Part shown: positions 42,136-54,800 of the stretch, piece after piece
Layout of the letters: each line of letters opens with the position of its first letter
Position numbering within the stretch: the stretch's first letter is position 1
Assembly (NCBI RefSeq): GCF_027579695.1
Contig: NC_083571.1
Location: 37,061,943 to 37,125,942 of the forward strand
Origin: Neoarius graeffei
Taxonomy: Eukaryota; Chordata; Actinopteri; Siluriformes; Ariidae
Reading direction: 5' to 3'
Length of the DNA: 64,000 nucleotides
Notes under the pieces: model-generated
Seen by the model: only the letters and a program-made list of their open reading frames with translations
Told to the model about the DNA's origin: nothing
Database searches by the model: none
Position numbers and translations under genes: made by a program

Positions 42136-43740
42136 CAACCCCGATTCCAAAAAAGTTGGGACAAAGTACAAATTGTAAATAAAAACGGAATGCAATGATG
42201 TGGAAGTTTCAAAATTCCATATTTTATTCAGAATAGAACATAGATGACATATCAAATGTTTAAACTGAGAAAATGTATCATTTAAAGAGAAAAATTAGGT
42301 GATTTTAAATTTCATGAGAACAACACATCTCAAAAAAGTTGGGACAAGGCCATGTTTACCACTGTGAGACATCCCCTTTTCTCTTTACAACAGTCTGTAA
42401 ACGTCTGGGGACTGAGGAGACAAGTTGCTCAAGTTTAGGGATAGGAATGTTAACCCATTCTTGTCTAATGTAGGATTCTAGTTGCTCAACTGTCTTAGGT
42501 CTTTTTTGTCGTATCTTCCATTTTATGATGCGCCAAATGTTTTCTATGGGTGAAAGATCTGGACTGCAGGCTGGCCAGTTCAGTACCCGGACCCTTCTTC
42601 TACACAGCCATGATGCTGTAATTGATGCAGTATGTGGTTTGGCATTGTCATGTTGGAAAATGCAAGGTCTTCCCTGAAAGAGATGTCATCTGGATGGGAG
42701 CATATGTTGCTCTAGAACCTGGATATACCTTTCAGCATTGATGGTGTCTTTCCAGATGTGTAAGCTGCCCATGCCACATGCACTAATGCAACCCCATACC
42801 ATCAGAGATGCAGGCTTCTGAACTGAGCGCTGATAACAACTTGGGTCGTCCTTCTCCTCTTTAGTCCGAATGACACAGCGTCCCTGATTTCCATAAAGAA
42901 CTTCAAATTTTGATTCATCTGACCACAGAACAGTTTTCCACTTTGTCACAGTCCATTTTAAATGAGCCTTGGCCCAGAGAAGACGTCTGCACTTCTGGAT
43001 CATGTTTAGATACGGCTTCTTCTTTGAACTATAGAGTTTTAGCTGGAAACAGCGGATGGCACGGTGAATTGTGTTCACAGATAATGTTCTCTGGAAATAT
43101 TCCTGAGCCCATTTTGTGATTTCCAATACAGAAGCATGCCTGTATGTGATGCAGTGCCGTCTAAGGGCCCGAAGATCACGGGCACCCAGTATGGTTTTCC
43201 GGCCTTGACCCTTACGCACAGAGATTCTTCCAGATTCTCTGAATCTTTTGATGATATTATGCACTGTAGATGATGATATGTTCAAACTCTTTGCAATTTT
43301 ACACTGTCGAACTCCTTTCTGATATTGCTCCACTATTTGTCGGTGCAGAATTAGGGGGATTGGTGATCCTCTTCCCATCTTTACTTCTGAGAGCCGCTGC
43401 CACTCCAAGATGCTCTTTTTATACCCAGTCATGTTAATGACCTATTGCCATTTGACCTAATGAGTTGCAATTTGGTCCTCCAGCTGTTCCTTTTTTGTAC
43501 CTTTAACTTTTCCAGCCTCTTATTGCCCCTGTCCCAACTTTTTTGAGATGTGTTGCTGTTATGAAATTTCAAATGAGCCAATATTTGGCATGAAATTTCA
43601 AAATGACTCACTTTCAACATTTGATATGTTGTCTATGTTCTATTGTGAATACAATATCAGTTTTTGAGATTTGTAAATTTCTGCATTCCGTTTTTATTTA
43701 CAATTTGTACTTTGTCCCAACTTTTTTGGAATCGGGGTTG
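42136..43740 (-). mobile_element. Tc1-like transposon (inner), 1605 bp
   Basis: Begins CAACCCCGATTCCAAAAAAG and ends with the inverted counterpart. TA duplications at 42134-42135 and 43741-43742. Nearly complete, with a transposase gene on the minus strand. It is younger than the element it sits in. Confidence 0.96.
42356..43378 (-). pseudogene. Tc1-like transposase (340 codons) with a single nonsense codon
   Basis: Starts [20 protein letters not shown] at 43378. Paired helix-turn-helix DNA-binding region ([38 protein letters not shown]), then the catalytic domain with [11 protein letters not shown] (Asp 1), FQHDNAKPHT (Asp 2) and SPDLSPIENIW (Glu). One TGA after the codons for MLPSR (about 42682) interrupts an otherwise open frame that runs to TAA at 42356. 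An Arg CGA to TGA change would explain it. Very recently inactivated. Confidence 0.92.
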
Positions 43741-44065
43741 TAGTTAAGTGAGCAGAAGATGAACTGATCACCAAAAGGCATAAAGATAAAGACAATACAT
43801 TTCTTTTCAGCGTTTTCTGCAAGATTTGTGTATTATTTTTGTTTTGTACAACTGGAGAGTGAAAAAAGAAAAGGAACACCATGAGAAAGTTTGGGCACCC
43901 CAATACATTTGAGTTCTCAGGTAACTTTTACCAAGGTTCCAGACCTTAATTAGCTTATTGAGCTGTGGCTTGTTCAAATTCTTCGTTAGGAAAGGTCAGA
44001 TGATGTAGATTTCAAAGCTGTATAAATTCTCTGACTCATCAAACTTGTCCCTAAAATCAACAGCC

Positions 44066-45088
44066 ATGGGCTCCTCTAAGCAACTCCCTCGCATTCTGAA
44101 TAATAAAATAATTGATCCTCACAAAACAGGAGAAGGCTACAAGAATGTAGCAAAGTGATTTCAGGTAGCTGTTTCCTCAGATCGTAATGTTATTAAGAAA
44201 TGGCAGTTAACAGAAACAGTGGAGATCAAGGTGAAGTCTGGAAGATGAAGAAAACTTTCTGAAAGAACTGCTTGTTGGATTGCTAGAAAGACAAATAAAA
44301 AACCCTGTTTGACTGCAAAAGACCTTCAGAAAGATTTAGCAGAGCCTGGAGTGGTGGTGCACTGTTCTACTATGCAGCGACACCTGAACAAATATGGCCT
44401 TCGTGGGAGAGTCATCAGAAGAAAACCTTTCCTGCATCCTAGCCACAAAATTCAGCATCTGAAGTTCGCAAATGAACATCTAAATAAGCCTGATGCATTC
44501 TGGAAACAAGTCCTGTGGACTGATGAAATCAAAATAGAACTTTTTGGCCACAATGTGCAAAGGTATGTTTGGAGAAAAAAGGGTGCCAAATTCCAGGAAA
44601 AGAACACCTCTCCAACTCTGAAGCATGGGTGTGGATCGATCATGCTTTGGGGTTGTGTTGCAGCCAGTGGCACAGGGCACATTTCATTGGTCGAGGGAAG
44701 CATGGATTCGAACAAATACCAGCAAATTCTGGAAGCAAACATCACACCATCTGTAAAAAAGTTGAAGTGAAAAAGAGGATGGGTCCTACAATAAGACGAC
44801 GATCCAAAACACACCTCAAAATCTACAATGGAATACCTCAAGAGGCACAAGCTGAAGGTTTTTGCCCGGGCCCTCACAGTCCCCTGACCTAAACATCATT
44901 GAAAATCTGTGGATAGATCGCAAAAGAGCAGTGCATGCAAGACAGCCCAAGAAACTTTTGGAACTGGAAGCCTTTTGCAAGGATGAATGTGTGAAAATCC
45001 CCCAGGTAAGAACCGAAAGATTATTAGCTGGCTACAAAAAGTGTTTACAAGCTGTGATACTTGCCAAAAGGAGTGTTACTAGGTATTA
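44066..45088 (+). pseudogene. Tc1-like transposase of the outer element, multiple stops
   Basis: Starts near the ATG at 44066 (GSSKQLPRILNNKI). Long open part 44309-44770 encodes LTAKDLQKDLAEPGVVVHCS, KQVLWTDEIKIELFG (Asp 1) and GCGSIMLWGCVAASG. Downstream DDDPKHTSK (Asp 2) and the region of the last Glu are broken by several stops and frameshifts. Older than the inner element. Confidence 0.88.
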
Positions 45089-45304
45089 ACCATGCAGGGT
45101 GCCCAAACTTTTGCTTTGGGCCCTTTTCCTTTTTTGTAATTTTGAAAATGTAAAAGTTGAAAATAAAAAATGTTTTTGCTTAAAATATAAAGGGAATGAG
45201 TCGTCTTTATGCCTTTTGGAGATCATTTCATCTTCAACTTGCTCAACTGTTCACAGTAACAGCAATTTTGACCAGGGGTGCCCAAACTTTTGCATACCAC
45301 TGTA

Positions 45305-45755
45305 TAGTGTCTAAACTCCACTGTATCATGTTTTTTTTCCTAAACAAGACTGTAGTGATGTCTGACTCATAAACAAATCACCTTTTTGAGATGATTCTTT
45401 CTTCTGAATCAAACTGTTTCAGGAGAGAAAACTTTGTGCAGTTTCAACACAGCATTTAAAGATGGCTTACCATATATGTTTTTTTTCTTTTTTACTGATT
45501 TTACTCTCAAAGACAAACTCACACATCGAATTGAATTATTTAATTGTGAGTTGACATCTATAGTTTTAAAGTGCATCACGGTTTAGAAACATCACGACCA
45601 ACAACATTCAGCGAAAAACGTTCAAGAAGAATTAGATAAACTGAATCACTCATGTACAAGTTCTTTATCTTCAATCACATTCTTTAAAATCTGTCACTGT
45701 TCTTTGGGTCTGTCTAAATTACAACTTTTCTTTCTTTCTTTTTTTTTAATTGAAG
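45305..45755. other. No recognisable feature
   Basis: AT-rich spacer between the nested Tc1 pair and the first visible exon of the STRA6-family gene. 5' non-coding exons or promoter elements could lie here but none can be identified by eye. Confidence 0.4.
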
Positions 45756-48481
45756 CAATGAAATGGATTTTACACAGTGTGTCACGAATGAACAGCTCTT
45801 TGTTCCACTAAGTCTGCTGCCTTCTGTGAGTGACTCCTTCATGTGTTTTTATTTATTTATTTATTTTATTAAATGTGATTTTGTGTTTTACTCGAACTCT
45901 TCATGTCACGTCATGAGAACTATCTAACCTGCTGTCAAGGTGTACGATATTCTGGATTTCTGATTGGACAGAAGGGAAGGTGTTGATTAATTTTCTAAAA
46001 CAGCAACCGTGACAGTAGCGCAGCTTTATTTAGGATTAATGCACCTGTTCTAACACATTATTGTTGCTGTAGTAACAGCTCATTAAAACAAAACAATCAA
46101 GTGTTGCCACAAACCTCGTCTGGTAGCACTTATGATGAATATGAAGGAAGATATCGTTTAAAAAAGATTTTGACCTTTTTGTAGCCTAGTAAACTAGACC
46201 CACCCGCCTAGCGGCCAAAAATATTTTTGCCTACGAGTGGGTCTAGCCTCGCACCATATCAACAAAACACCCCGGGCATCAAATCGTGCCCGCCAATCAC
46301 AACACAAGGTTTTTGTTTGGATTCTTTGGGCGGGCTTTTGCAGGAGTGACGACAAAGCTGCGCGACGCTGGAGAAAGCACAACAGGAAAGATGGCTACGG
46401 CTAGTGAACAGCGTGCGTTTGACTCCGCTTTGGAATCAGTTTTAGAAGAATTAGACTTGGAGTTTTCGTTGAAACATGAGCAGGAAGAGGCTCTCCGCTC
46501 ATTCCTTTTCAAGAAGGATGTTTTCACTGTTTTGCCGACCGGCTATGGCAAAAGTCTGATCTACCAGCTGCTCCGCTGGTAGCCAAAAGGATGGGGCTAG
46601 TTTGTGCAGTACGAAGAATTAATAAACAGCTTTGAAACATTACTTTTTGATTGTTTCTTATTTTCCCGTTATTTTAAATTTAAGGGAAATTATTTCACCA
46701 AACACTACTAAATAAAAATAAAAACTCAAAAACAGTTTAAGCAAACCCTTGAAAAACACTTGAAAAAAAAAAGAGTTAAGTATGTGGTACAGACTCCAAA
46801 CTTGTGGTCATTTATCTCCAAACTTCTTAATATCTAGAACCTGTTTATTAATTAATACGCATTTTGAAAACTTATTTATTTCAAGGCCTCCCCCACTGCT
46901 TTCTGTCGCTCTGACTACGTCACAGTCACTGTTGCGCTGATTGGTCAGAGCGTTGGCCTATACGCACAGAGACAGTTTGAAAGACAACGGGTTGTCCCTA
47001 CCCACACCCTTCGGAAATGTCTACGATCAAGACCAGACTAAATATTCACATTTAGTCTGGCTTGCCAGGCTAACCTTTTTGGTGACTTTGACGTTGATTT
47101 TGACCTTGTGTGTGAACGTACTTTGCCGATAAACATGGTTCTGATTCTTTGCTGTTCTCAGCCAATCAGAACACACCGTACTGCACAATTGTTACACTTT
47201 CACATTCTTACAGCATGATGACATAGTGGCTACCGCCTTTATATGAAGCAGTAGCCACATAATCCTTGATCTTGACCAGATGACCCCAAAAATGTTGGCG
47301 GTTCTATTTGAGACCAATGCCCATCTTTCCTGAAAGTTTCATGAAGATTGATCCAGCCGTTTTCCCGTAGCATCGTTTACAAAAACAAACAAACCCAACC
47401 GAAAACAATACCTCACCCCCTGGTGGACTCCGTCCCGGGCGAGGTAAAAATCATTGATATAGTGAAATGTGTTTGTGTAACATTTCTGGAAGGAGTCTCC
47501 AGCGTCAGTGCTTTGTATGAGTGTAACAGCGTAACAGTTGCAGCTATCAAGAGAGACTGATGAGGGAATGATTGTTTATAGCCGCTATAAGATAAGTGAT
47601 GACAGGAAGTAAGTTGTTTCATGAACATTAAATATAACTGTAAACAAAAATTACCATGTGTCGTAGTTGCCACATTAGAGAGCTAATTATAATGAAATAA
47701 GTTTGTTCATGTGTTGTTACATATTGAATTAATAAATAAATAGATAGATAAATAAGTAAATAGGAAATGAGTCTTATTCATTAAATTGTGTGTGTTGCAG
47801 GTGTTTATTATACTCCTGCTGTCATTTGTCGAGCGAAGAAGGAAGATTTATGACTGTGAGAGGAGCGCCCTGTGTCTGAGAGGCCGATTTGGCTTCGTGT
47901 TGTCAGTTCAGAATTTACCGTTATATTTTTGTAGCTAAATCAAACTTTCTGATTTAGTAATGTACTTAAACAGGATGTAGAACATGCCGTATTTGGTTTG
48001 AACTTAACAAGTACAGGCTAATCTGGTTCCATGTTTTGTGCGTTAGCTAATTTATAGGTTGGCCTTGTCATACATGGGAAACATGAATTTGAAATACGGT
48101 CACTAAATCATTTGTTTTTTCATTTTCGACACCTCCTAAATCAGAAAGTTTCATTTCTTTCACGTTACACTAAAATTTCACACAGTAGCTATTGGGAAAA
48201 GTGATTTTAAATCATGAAGCAAATCTGAGCTGGTTGTTGAGGAAGATTTTTTTAATGGATGGATTTCCTTGTATACTGTTAGACCTCTGGATTTCACAGG
48301 GAAGATGCAGAACCGATGGTCTTACGCTTTTGCCTTTGGTGCCGTGACCCCCATGGTGCTCGAGCTGATATTCAAGAGCACCAAATATAATTATGTGCTC
48401 CCTGAATTAAAAGGTACACTCTGGTAATCCACAGTATAACACACTTTGAATGGTCTAATTACTTTAATAATTAAGACAATC

Positions 48482-48518
<37 letters not shown>

Positions 48519-48688
48519 TTTTGGAGGTTCTGTTAACTGCGTTGATGGTAAGCATTGCCTGCATGCCGTTATTTGCCTGTCTCTCAACACCACACCGACT
48601 ACTCGGAGGAGTCCTGGGGCTGCTGTATTCACTCTTCTGGTAATTTTGCACTGAAAGTCGAAGATGATTATGTTTATATTCTGGCTCT

Positions 48689-48734
<46 letters not shown>

Positions 48735-49200
48735 GTCCATGTTGCAGGTGAAAGCAGGGTCTGAGAGAAAAAAGTGAAATACACTCTGAAAAATAATGGG
48801 GCCAGTACCGGTTCTTCAGGGCGATGCCATAGAAGAACCTTTTTCAGGGCTTCAAAGAACCGTTCATGCAACAGTTCTTTAAAGAACCATTTAAGCCATT
48901 TGTTTGAGCAGTGAAGACAGATTTGTGTAAACATAGCCGATGTGCATTGACCAGCAAATGGTAAGAGAATGCCAGGCTCTGAAGAACCATTTCCAATGTG
49001 AAGAACCTTTCGCATAATGTAATAGTTCATCACAGAGTTTTGACTCTCCATGGAACCATCCAGAGATTTGAAGAACCACTGAAGCACCTTTATTTTTTAG
49101 AGTGTAATCCACCTGCTTCACCTTCACAGTGTCACATGGAGCCATCTCACTCACTGATGATGATGTGTTATGGATTCAGCCTTGTTTTAACCTTTAGGTG

Positions 49201-49263
<63 letters not shown>

Positions 49264-49582
49264 TGCCAGGTTCATCAGACAGCTGTGGTATTTAATCTTG
49301 TGCAGATCATTACTACTGAGAGGAAGTAAAATTTTCGCTGTCTACAGGTTGTTAGGGTGGGTGAGTAAACCGCTGTCCACAGGATAATTTTTTACCGATA
49401 ATGTTGTCATACATCTCGGATACTAACCACAAACTAACCACAAACTATTCACATGATTTTCAAATGTGTTCTTGTGTGCAGTTCCTTTACACGCCACAGT
49501 TACTGTGCTTGGCGTTCCTGGTGTGCCGCTTTGGTTTCATCATTGTCAAGGGTGTGAAGAAGCACCTGAGGAATTACAGCCA

Positions 49583-49660
<78 letters not shown>

Positions 49661-51693
49661 TGTCCAAAAAAACCCAAACTAGGTCAGTGTTGAGAAGAGA
49701 ATGCCACCAGATTCCGAACCTGAAAATAGATTAGCGAGTGAGGGATCTGATGCCAAGCTTTTTTTCTTGTTATCTTCCATTGAGAAGATTCACAGTTTCA
49801 GCCTTTCAGTGGGATTATTCCAGGGTTTAATAATCTGGTGTCTCCAGCACTAAAGATGCTGTGAAGTTTAGTCTAAAACTATTCAAAGGTAAGGTGGAAT
49901 TGTGATTTATTTTATCAATTTCAAAACAAAGTATTTTATGTGATTCGGCGAAGATAAGTGACACAATTTTTGTTTTTATTTTTGAAATAATCTCCTGTGT
50001 ATTTATACTAAAACAATTATCTGCCTCAGGCTCAGTGAATATTGGTGAATAATAACCTCAGCTTCATCTCGATTATTATTCACCAATATTTACTGCACCT
50101 TCAGCAAATAATTGTTAAATAGAACTCTGTGTGAACTGGTCTTTTAAACACACCTCAGCTTCTCTCTATCAGAAGATACTCACAGAGCTTAAAGATCATA
50201 GGCAACGGTTTTCAATGTATGCACATTTGAAACTTTATATGTTAAAAAACCCTCTGTAATTTTCTTCTGGTCCCAAGAAGTATTGTTAATAAGTAATAAT
50301 TAAAATAAGTTAGAGCGGATCGCGGCGAATTTCTGTTCGACGATTTTCGTGACCACTCGGCGCGTGACGTCATTCAAGCCAAACAAATTGCTTGAGTTGA
50401 GTCTACTTCCGTTTACTTACATTGCCGTTCGGCTTGAGTGCAGACGTGCGTTCGGGAATTTCCAAAGAAAAACCCTATGCCTTATTGTTGGGCAGTGAAC
50501 TGTAACAATGGGACCGGCTCAGGAAGAAGTTTTTACCTTTTTCCAAGAGAGGAGAAGAGGCAGAGCGAGTGGGTTGGCTTTTTCCAAAAAAGGAGAAGAG
50601 GATGGAGCGAGTGGGTTGGCTTTTTCCAGAAGAGGAGAAGAGGCGGAGCGAGAGGATTATGCACGTGAAGCCAGAGGATTGTTTTTTTCCGGAAGAGGAG
50701 AAGAGGTGGAGAGAGTGGATTGTGTGTGTGAAGCCAGAGGGTTGTTTTTTTCTGGAAGAGGAGAAGAGACAGAGAGAGTGGATTGTGCACGTGAAACAAA
50801 ATCAAGCAGTCAAAGAAGAAACGGAGCAGCAATGCTCAAGCAAAAAGGAGAAGATTGGAGGTAAACATTTTTACTTTTGCTTGCAATTGACAAGTCAAGA
50901 ATCCTGAGGGATCCTGTACAATCATTGTGGAAATGAGACAAAGGGATATTTCCTCGCTTAGAGTCAGCTATAAATAGTATAATGCCGTGGATGGCAGGCT
51001 AATCTGGACTACCGGCGCACTGTCGAGTAATCGTTCCCTATATTCACTAGGGAGGGCGGTTTAATTATTCTTCAAAAGGGGTCTTATTTAGTATTACAAT
51101 GAAAGTAGGAATTTATCATAACTACCAGGATCAATCATTTGGGCGCGAGTCTTGTTGAGGTCCGGGGTCACCGCGATCAGAGTCGGCCGAGTCGCTGTCC
51201 GATTCCGAGGCTGCACGGTCAAACCAGTGAGCCACATTCACCGATTGCTTCGCAACGGCCATAGGTTCATACATATATGGCTTCACCTCTCGATATTCAA
51301 TTTGGAAAGTTCCTACTTCAAAATCGCTATCGCTTTCAGACATTTTACACAACCTCTCACGACCAAAGTCCGTACACGTGTGCTCGGTTCACAAGGAAAC
51401 ACAGAACTACTCCCAGTCTGTTTGGCTTGAATGACGTCACGACGACGGTCCCCTGGCGGTGAAAGTGCACATAAGTGAGATGTAAACAAACGTTCTGAAA
51501 TTGGGCAAAACAGTATATTTTAACTGTTTTATTCAATTTTAGGGTGCAAATTAGACACTAGGAAGATTGATTTCGCTTTTTGGGTCGTTCTTCTAGACAA
51601 TAAAGTTGATATTCTATGTTTCACCTCCGACCACTGCCTATGACCTTTAAAGAAAGATGAGCAGTGCTGAAGGCTGATAAACATACAGAAATA

Positions 51694-51766
<73 letters not shown>

Positions 51767-51843
51767 TTCTGCAGGAGGAAGTGAAGAAGCATGAATACAA
51801 ATATGTACAACATTTACTGAGACGGTCTGCTGAAGCGTACGTG

Positions 51844-51898
<55 letters not shown>

Positions 51899-54800
51899 TG
51901 TAATACACACTTTTTTACACTGCAGATCTGTACAGAAGAGCTGGATCCAGAGGAAAGTGTACGAGTGGGATCCGTATTTTAAATTCCCAAACAGGATCAT
52001 CGCCACCATCGTGCTCTCCTTCTATGGAGTGTATGTGGTACGTGTGTATCTTTAGTGTGTATGATGTGTTACTATAAGATGGAGAAACTGGATGTTTGTT
52101 GTTGTCATCTTGTTGACAGTCACCAGTGTTTTGATGTGAAATGAGCACTGGGTCAGCTTATCCTTCAAACTGTTGGAGCATGCGTCAAATGAACACAAAC
52201 GTGAGGATCTGAACCAAGAAAAACAGGAAAACATGGAAATTAAAAAACACGTAAAGGATGAGCAGATTTTTACAAAGAAACACCAGGGTATGAACAGGCA
52301 AAATAATTCCGAGCTACTGTAATTCAAGTTACACTAATGATGCAGAAGTGTGGAAATGGGACCAGGAAGTGAAAACAGACACGTCAAAATAAGAGCATGG
52401 GCTGAGCTCATTCCAACAACTCATCTCATTCATCTCATTATCTCTAGCCGCTTTATCCTGTTCTACAGGGTCGCAGGCAAGCTGGAGCCTATCCCAGCTG
52501 ACTACGGGCGAAAGGCGGGGTACATCCTGGACAAGTCGCCAGGTCATCACAGGGCTGACACATAGACACAGACAACCATTCACACTCATATTCACACCTA
52601 CGGTCAATTTAGAGTCACCAGTTAACCTAACCTGCATGTCTTTGGACTGTGGGGGAAACCGGAGCACCCGGAGGAAACCCACGCGGACACGGGGAGAACA
52701 TGCAAACTTCGCACAGAAAGGCCCTCGCCGGCCACGGGGCTCGAACCCGGACCTTCTTGCTGTGAGGCGACAGCGCTAACCACTACACCACCGTGCCGCC
52801 CCAACAACTCAAAATAGTGAATTAAAAGTGTGATAAAATCATCTCCATCCTGTGCACATGTTTTGATTTTATCATGATTTCATAAGATATGCTGGATCAA
52901 GTAATGTTTTATAAGCTGCTAAATAATGATTGTGGAAGATTAATTAATTCAAATTTCCTCTATTCACACATTATTGTACAAGACTGTGGCTTTTATTTTT
53001 CATTTTTAAATTGCCCTTTGTGTTTACATTATATTACACTGACTGCAAATGGGGGGCACTTACTGTACTTGTTTCTTCTTTCTTTAGTCTGCATTTTCTC
53101 TCCCTGAGTTTTTTGGATTGAAAGGCAGCAGTCGAGATGCCTGTCTCGTACTATTTATTGGAAGAATATGGAAAAGAAATGGGCAGAATCTCTTTGTTGA
53201 ACAAATAATTATTTGTTTGTTTGCTGTTTGGTTTGTTTTTTCATCCACTATAAATGAAAAAAAAAGTGTTTATTGCCTGAGGTTCGCAACCACTAGCAAC
53301 AGGACAATGATGATATTTTTGCTTGTACTTTCCTGCAGGAGATGTGTGTGACTGTGTGTTTCTGTTTCCATTATAGGTCATAGCAACAGAGCAGGTCTCT
53401 TCTTGGTTCTTTATCTCAGATTTGGAAAGATGTTCGAATTTTGGCTTTTTGCAAGCATTCTTTTTAAAACACCTGAACTACTTCAAATGTAAGCTCACTC
53501 TCTCTGGCTTTAATTGGTTGATTGGGGATTGGTTGATTTAATTAGTTAATATTGGATTATAATGATATGACACCTTTTTAGTTTTTAGTGCATCATGATA
53601 TTTGTTTGATATTTCATATTTTTAAAAAGGAGAACAGTCAGCATCATTACAGACCCATTATTTGATTCCAAAAACAGTCAGGTGTTTATTGATGAACTCA
53701 TTAATGATGTGCTTTTAGACGCCTGGTATATCTCAGCAGCTTGTGCCACGTTGTCGTCTGCCGTTCACATCAGCCAGGTGTTGGTGTATTACAGGTACGC
53801 CTGAGCATGACATTACATTCATTTTGACAAGAAAATAATGGTCAATACTGTTTTATTATAAATCATAAAGCACCAAATTCTTCCTTCATTCCTTCTTTTA
53901 TGAATTCACTCCATTGACAGGAAGCACATAAAATCACTGCGAGCTGGGGAAAAAAAATACTTGCCGAAGACATACAGACCGGATGCTGTTGATGGTGTGG
54001 TGAGTGCGTGTTTCTTCTCTCATGTGTTATGTGAGGAAATGAGTAACAATGCTCAGGGTGGAGCACTAATAAAAATGTTAAGAAATGCACATTTCAGGAA
54101 ATGACTTATTCATTCTCAGGCCTAAGCTGGAATAAAAAATAAAAAACAAACGGAGAAGAGCCAACACCACCAGAGAAAAGAAAGAAAGCACAACTTTGTT
54201 GAATGAATGAATGAATGAATGAAACCTTTATTGCCCCAAGGGGAATTTGTCTTGCACTTAGGAGCCATAAATTACATAAAACAAAACAACACTTAAACAT
54301 GCAGACTTATACAATAATACATAGAATAACAAACAAATCTAAAAAATAAAATAAAAAAAACAATATATAAATAGGGGCAGCACGGTGGTGTAGTGGTTAG
54401 CGCTGTCGCCTCACAGCAAGAAGGTCCGGGTTCGAGCCCCGTGGCCGGCGAGGGCCCTTCTGTGCAGAGTTTGCATGTTCTCCCCGTGTCCGCGTGGGTT
54501 TCCTCCGGGTGCTCCGGTTTCCCCCACAGTCCAAAGACATGCAGGTTAGGTTAACTGGTGACTCTAAATTGACCGTAGGTGTGAATGGTTGTCTGTGTCT
54601 ATGTGTCAGCCCTGTGATGACCTGGCGACTTGTCCAGGGTGTACCCCGCCTTTCGCCCGTAGTCAGCTGGGATAGGCTCCAGCTTGCCTGCGACCCTGTA
54701 GAACAGGATAAAGTGGCTAGAGATAATGAGATGAGATGAGAATACATAAATAAAAGGTACATACTTTAGAATGGTGTCAACCTGTCTGAATTCAGCCTGT

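Larger units (their letters stand above)
42081..45302 (+). mobile_element. Tc1-like transposon (outer), disrupted
   Basis: Begins CAGTGGCATGCAAAAGTTTG and ends with the inverted counterpart ...TTTTGCATACCACTG. TA duplications at 42079-42080 and 45303-45304. Its own transposase is on the plus strand at 44066-45088. A second Tc1-like element (42136-43740) is inserted 55 bp inside its left end. Confidence 0.95.
50193..51646. mobile_element. TTAA-flanked Kolobok-like element with THAP and acidic N-terminal exons
   Basis: TTAA at 50189-50192 and 51647-51650. Inverted ends AGATCATAGGCAACGGT and AGGTCATAGGCAGTGGT. The 1454 bp body, in intron 6 of the STRA6-family gene, carries a THAP-domain exon on the plus strand and, convergent, an acidic exon on the minus strand that resembles the start of the ballast gene at 29417. 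The transposase core is absent. Confidence 0.72.

Noticed and set aside
45756..45770. The ATG at 45758 as the start codon
   Set aside because: It leads to a stop within about 17 codons and is out of frame with exon 2; the ATG at 45763 is in frame.
48733..48760. Possible extra exon (GTAG acceptor then a GCAG/GTGAAA donor) between exons 4 and 5
   Set aside because: Exon 4 to exon 5 already joins in phase and the candidate is only about 13 bp with no family match.
51529..52009. THTHTH and VCVCVC frames around exon 7
   Set aside because: Translations of the GT and CA microsatellites; the real exon is 51775-51836.
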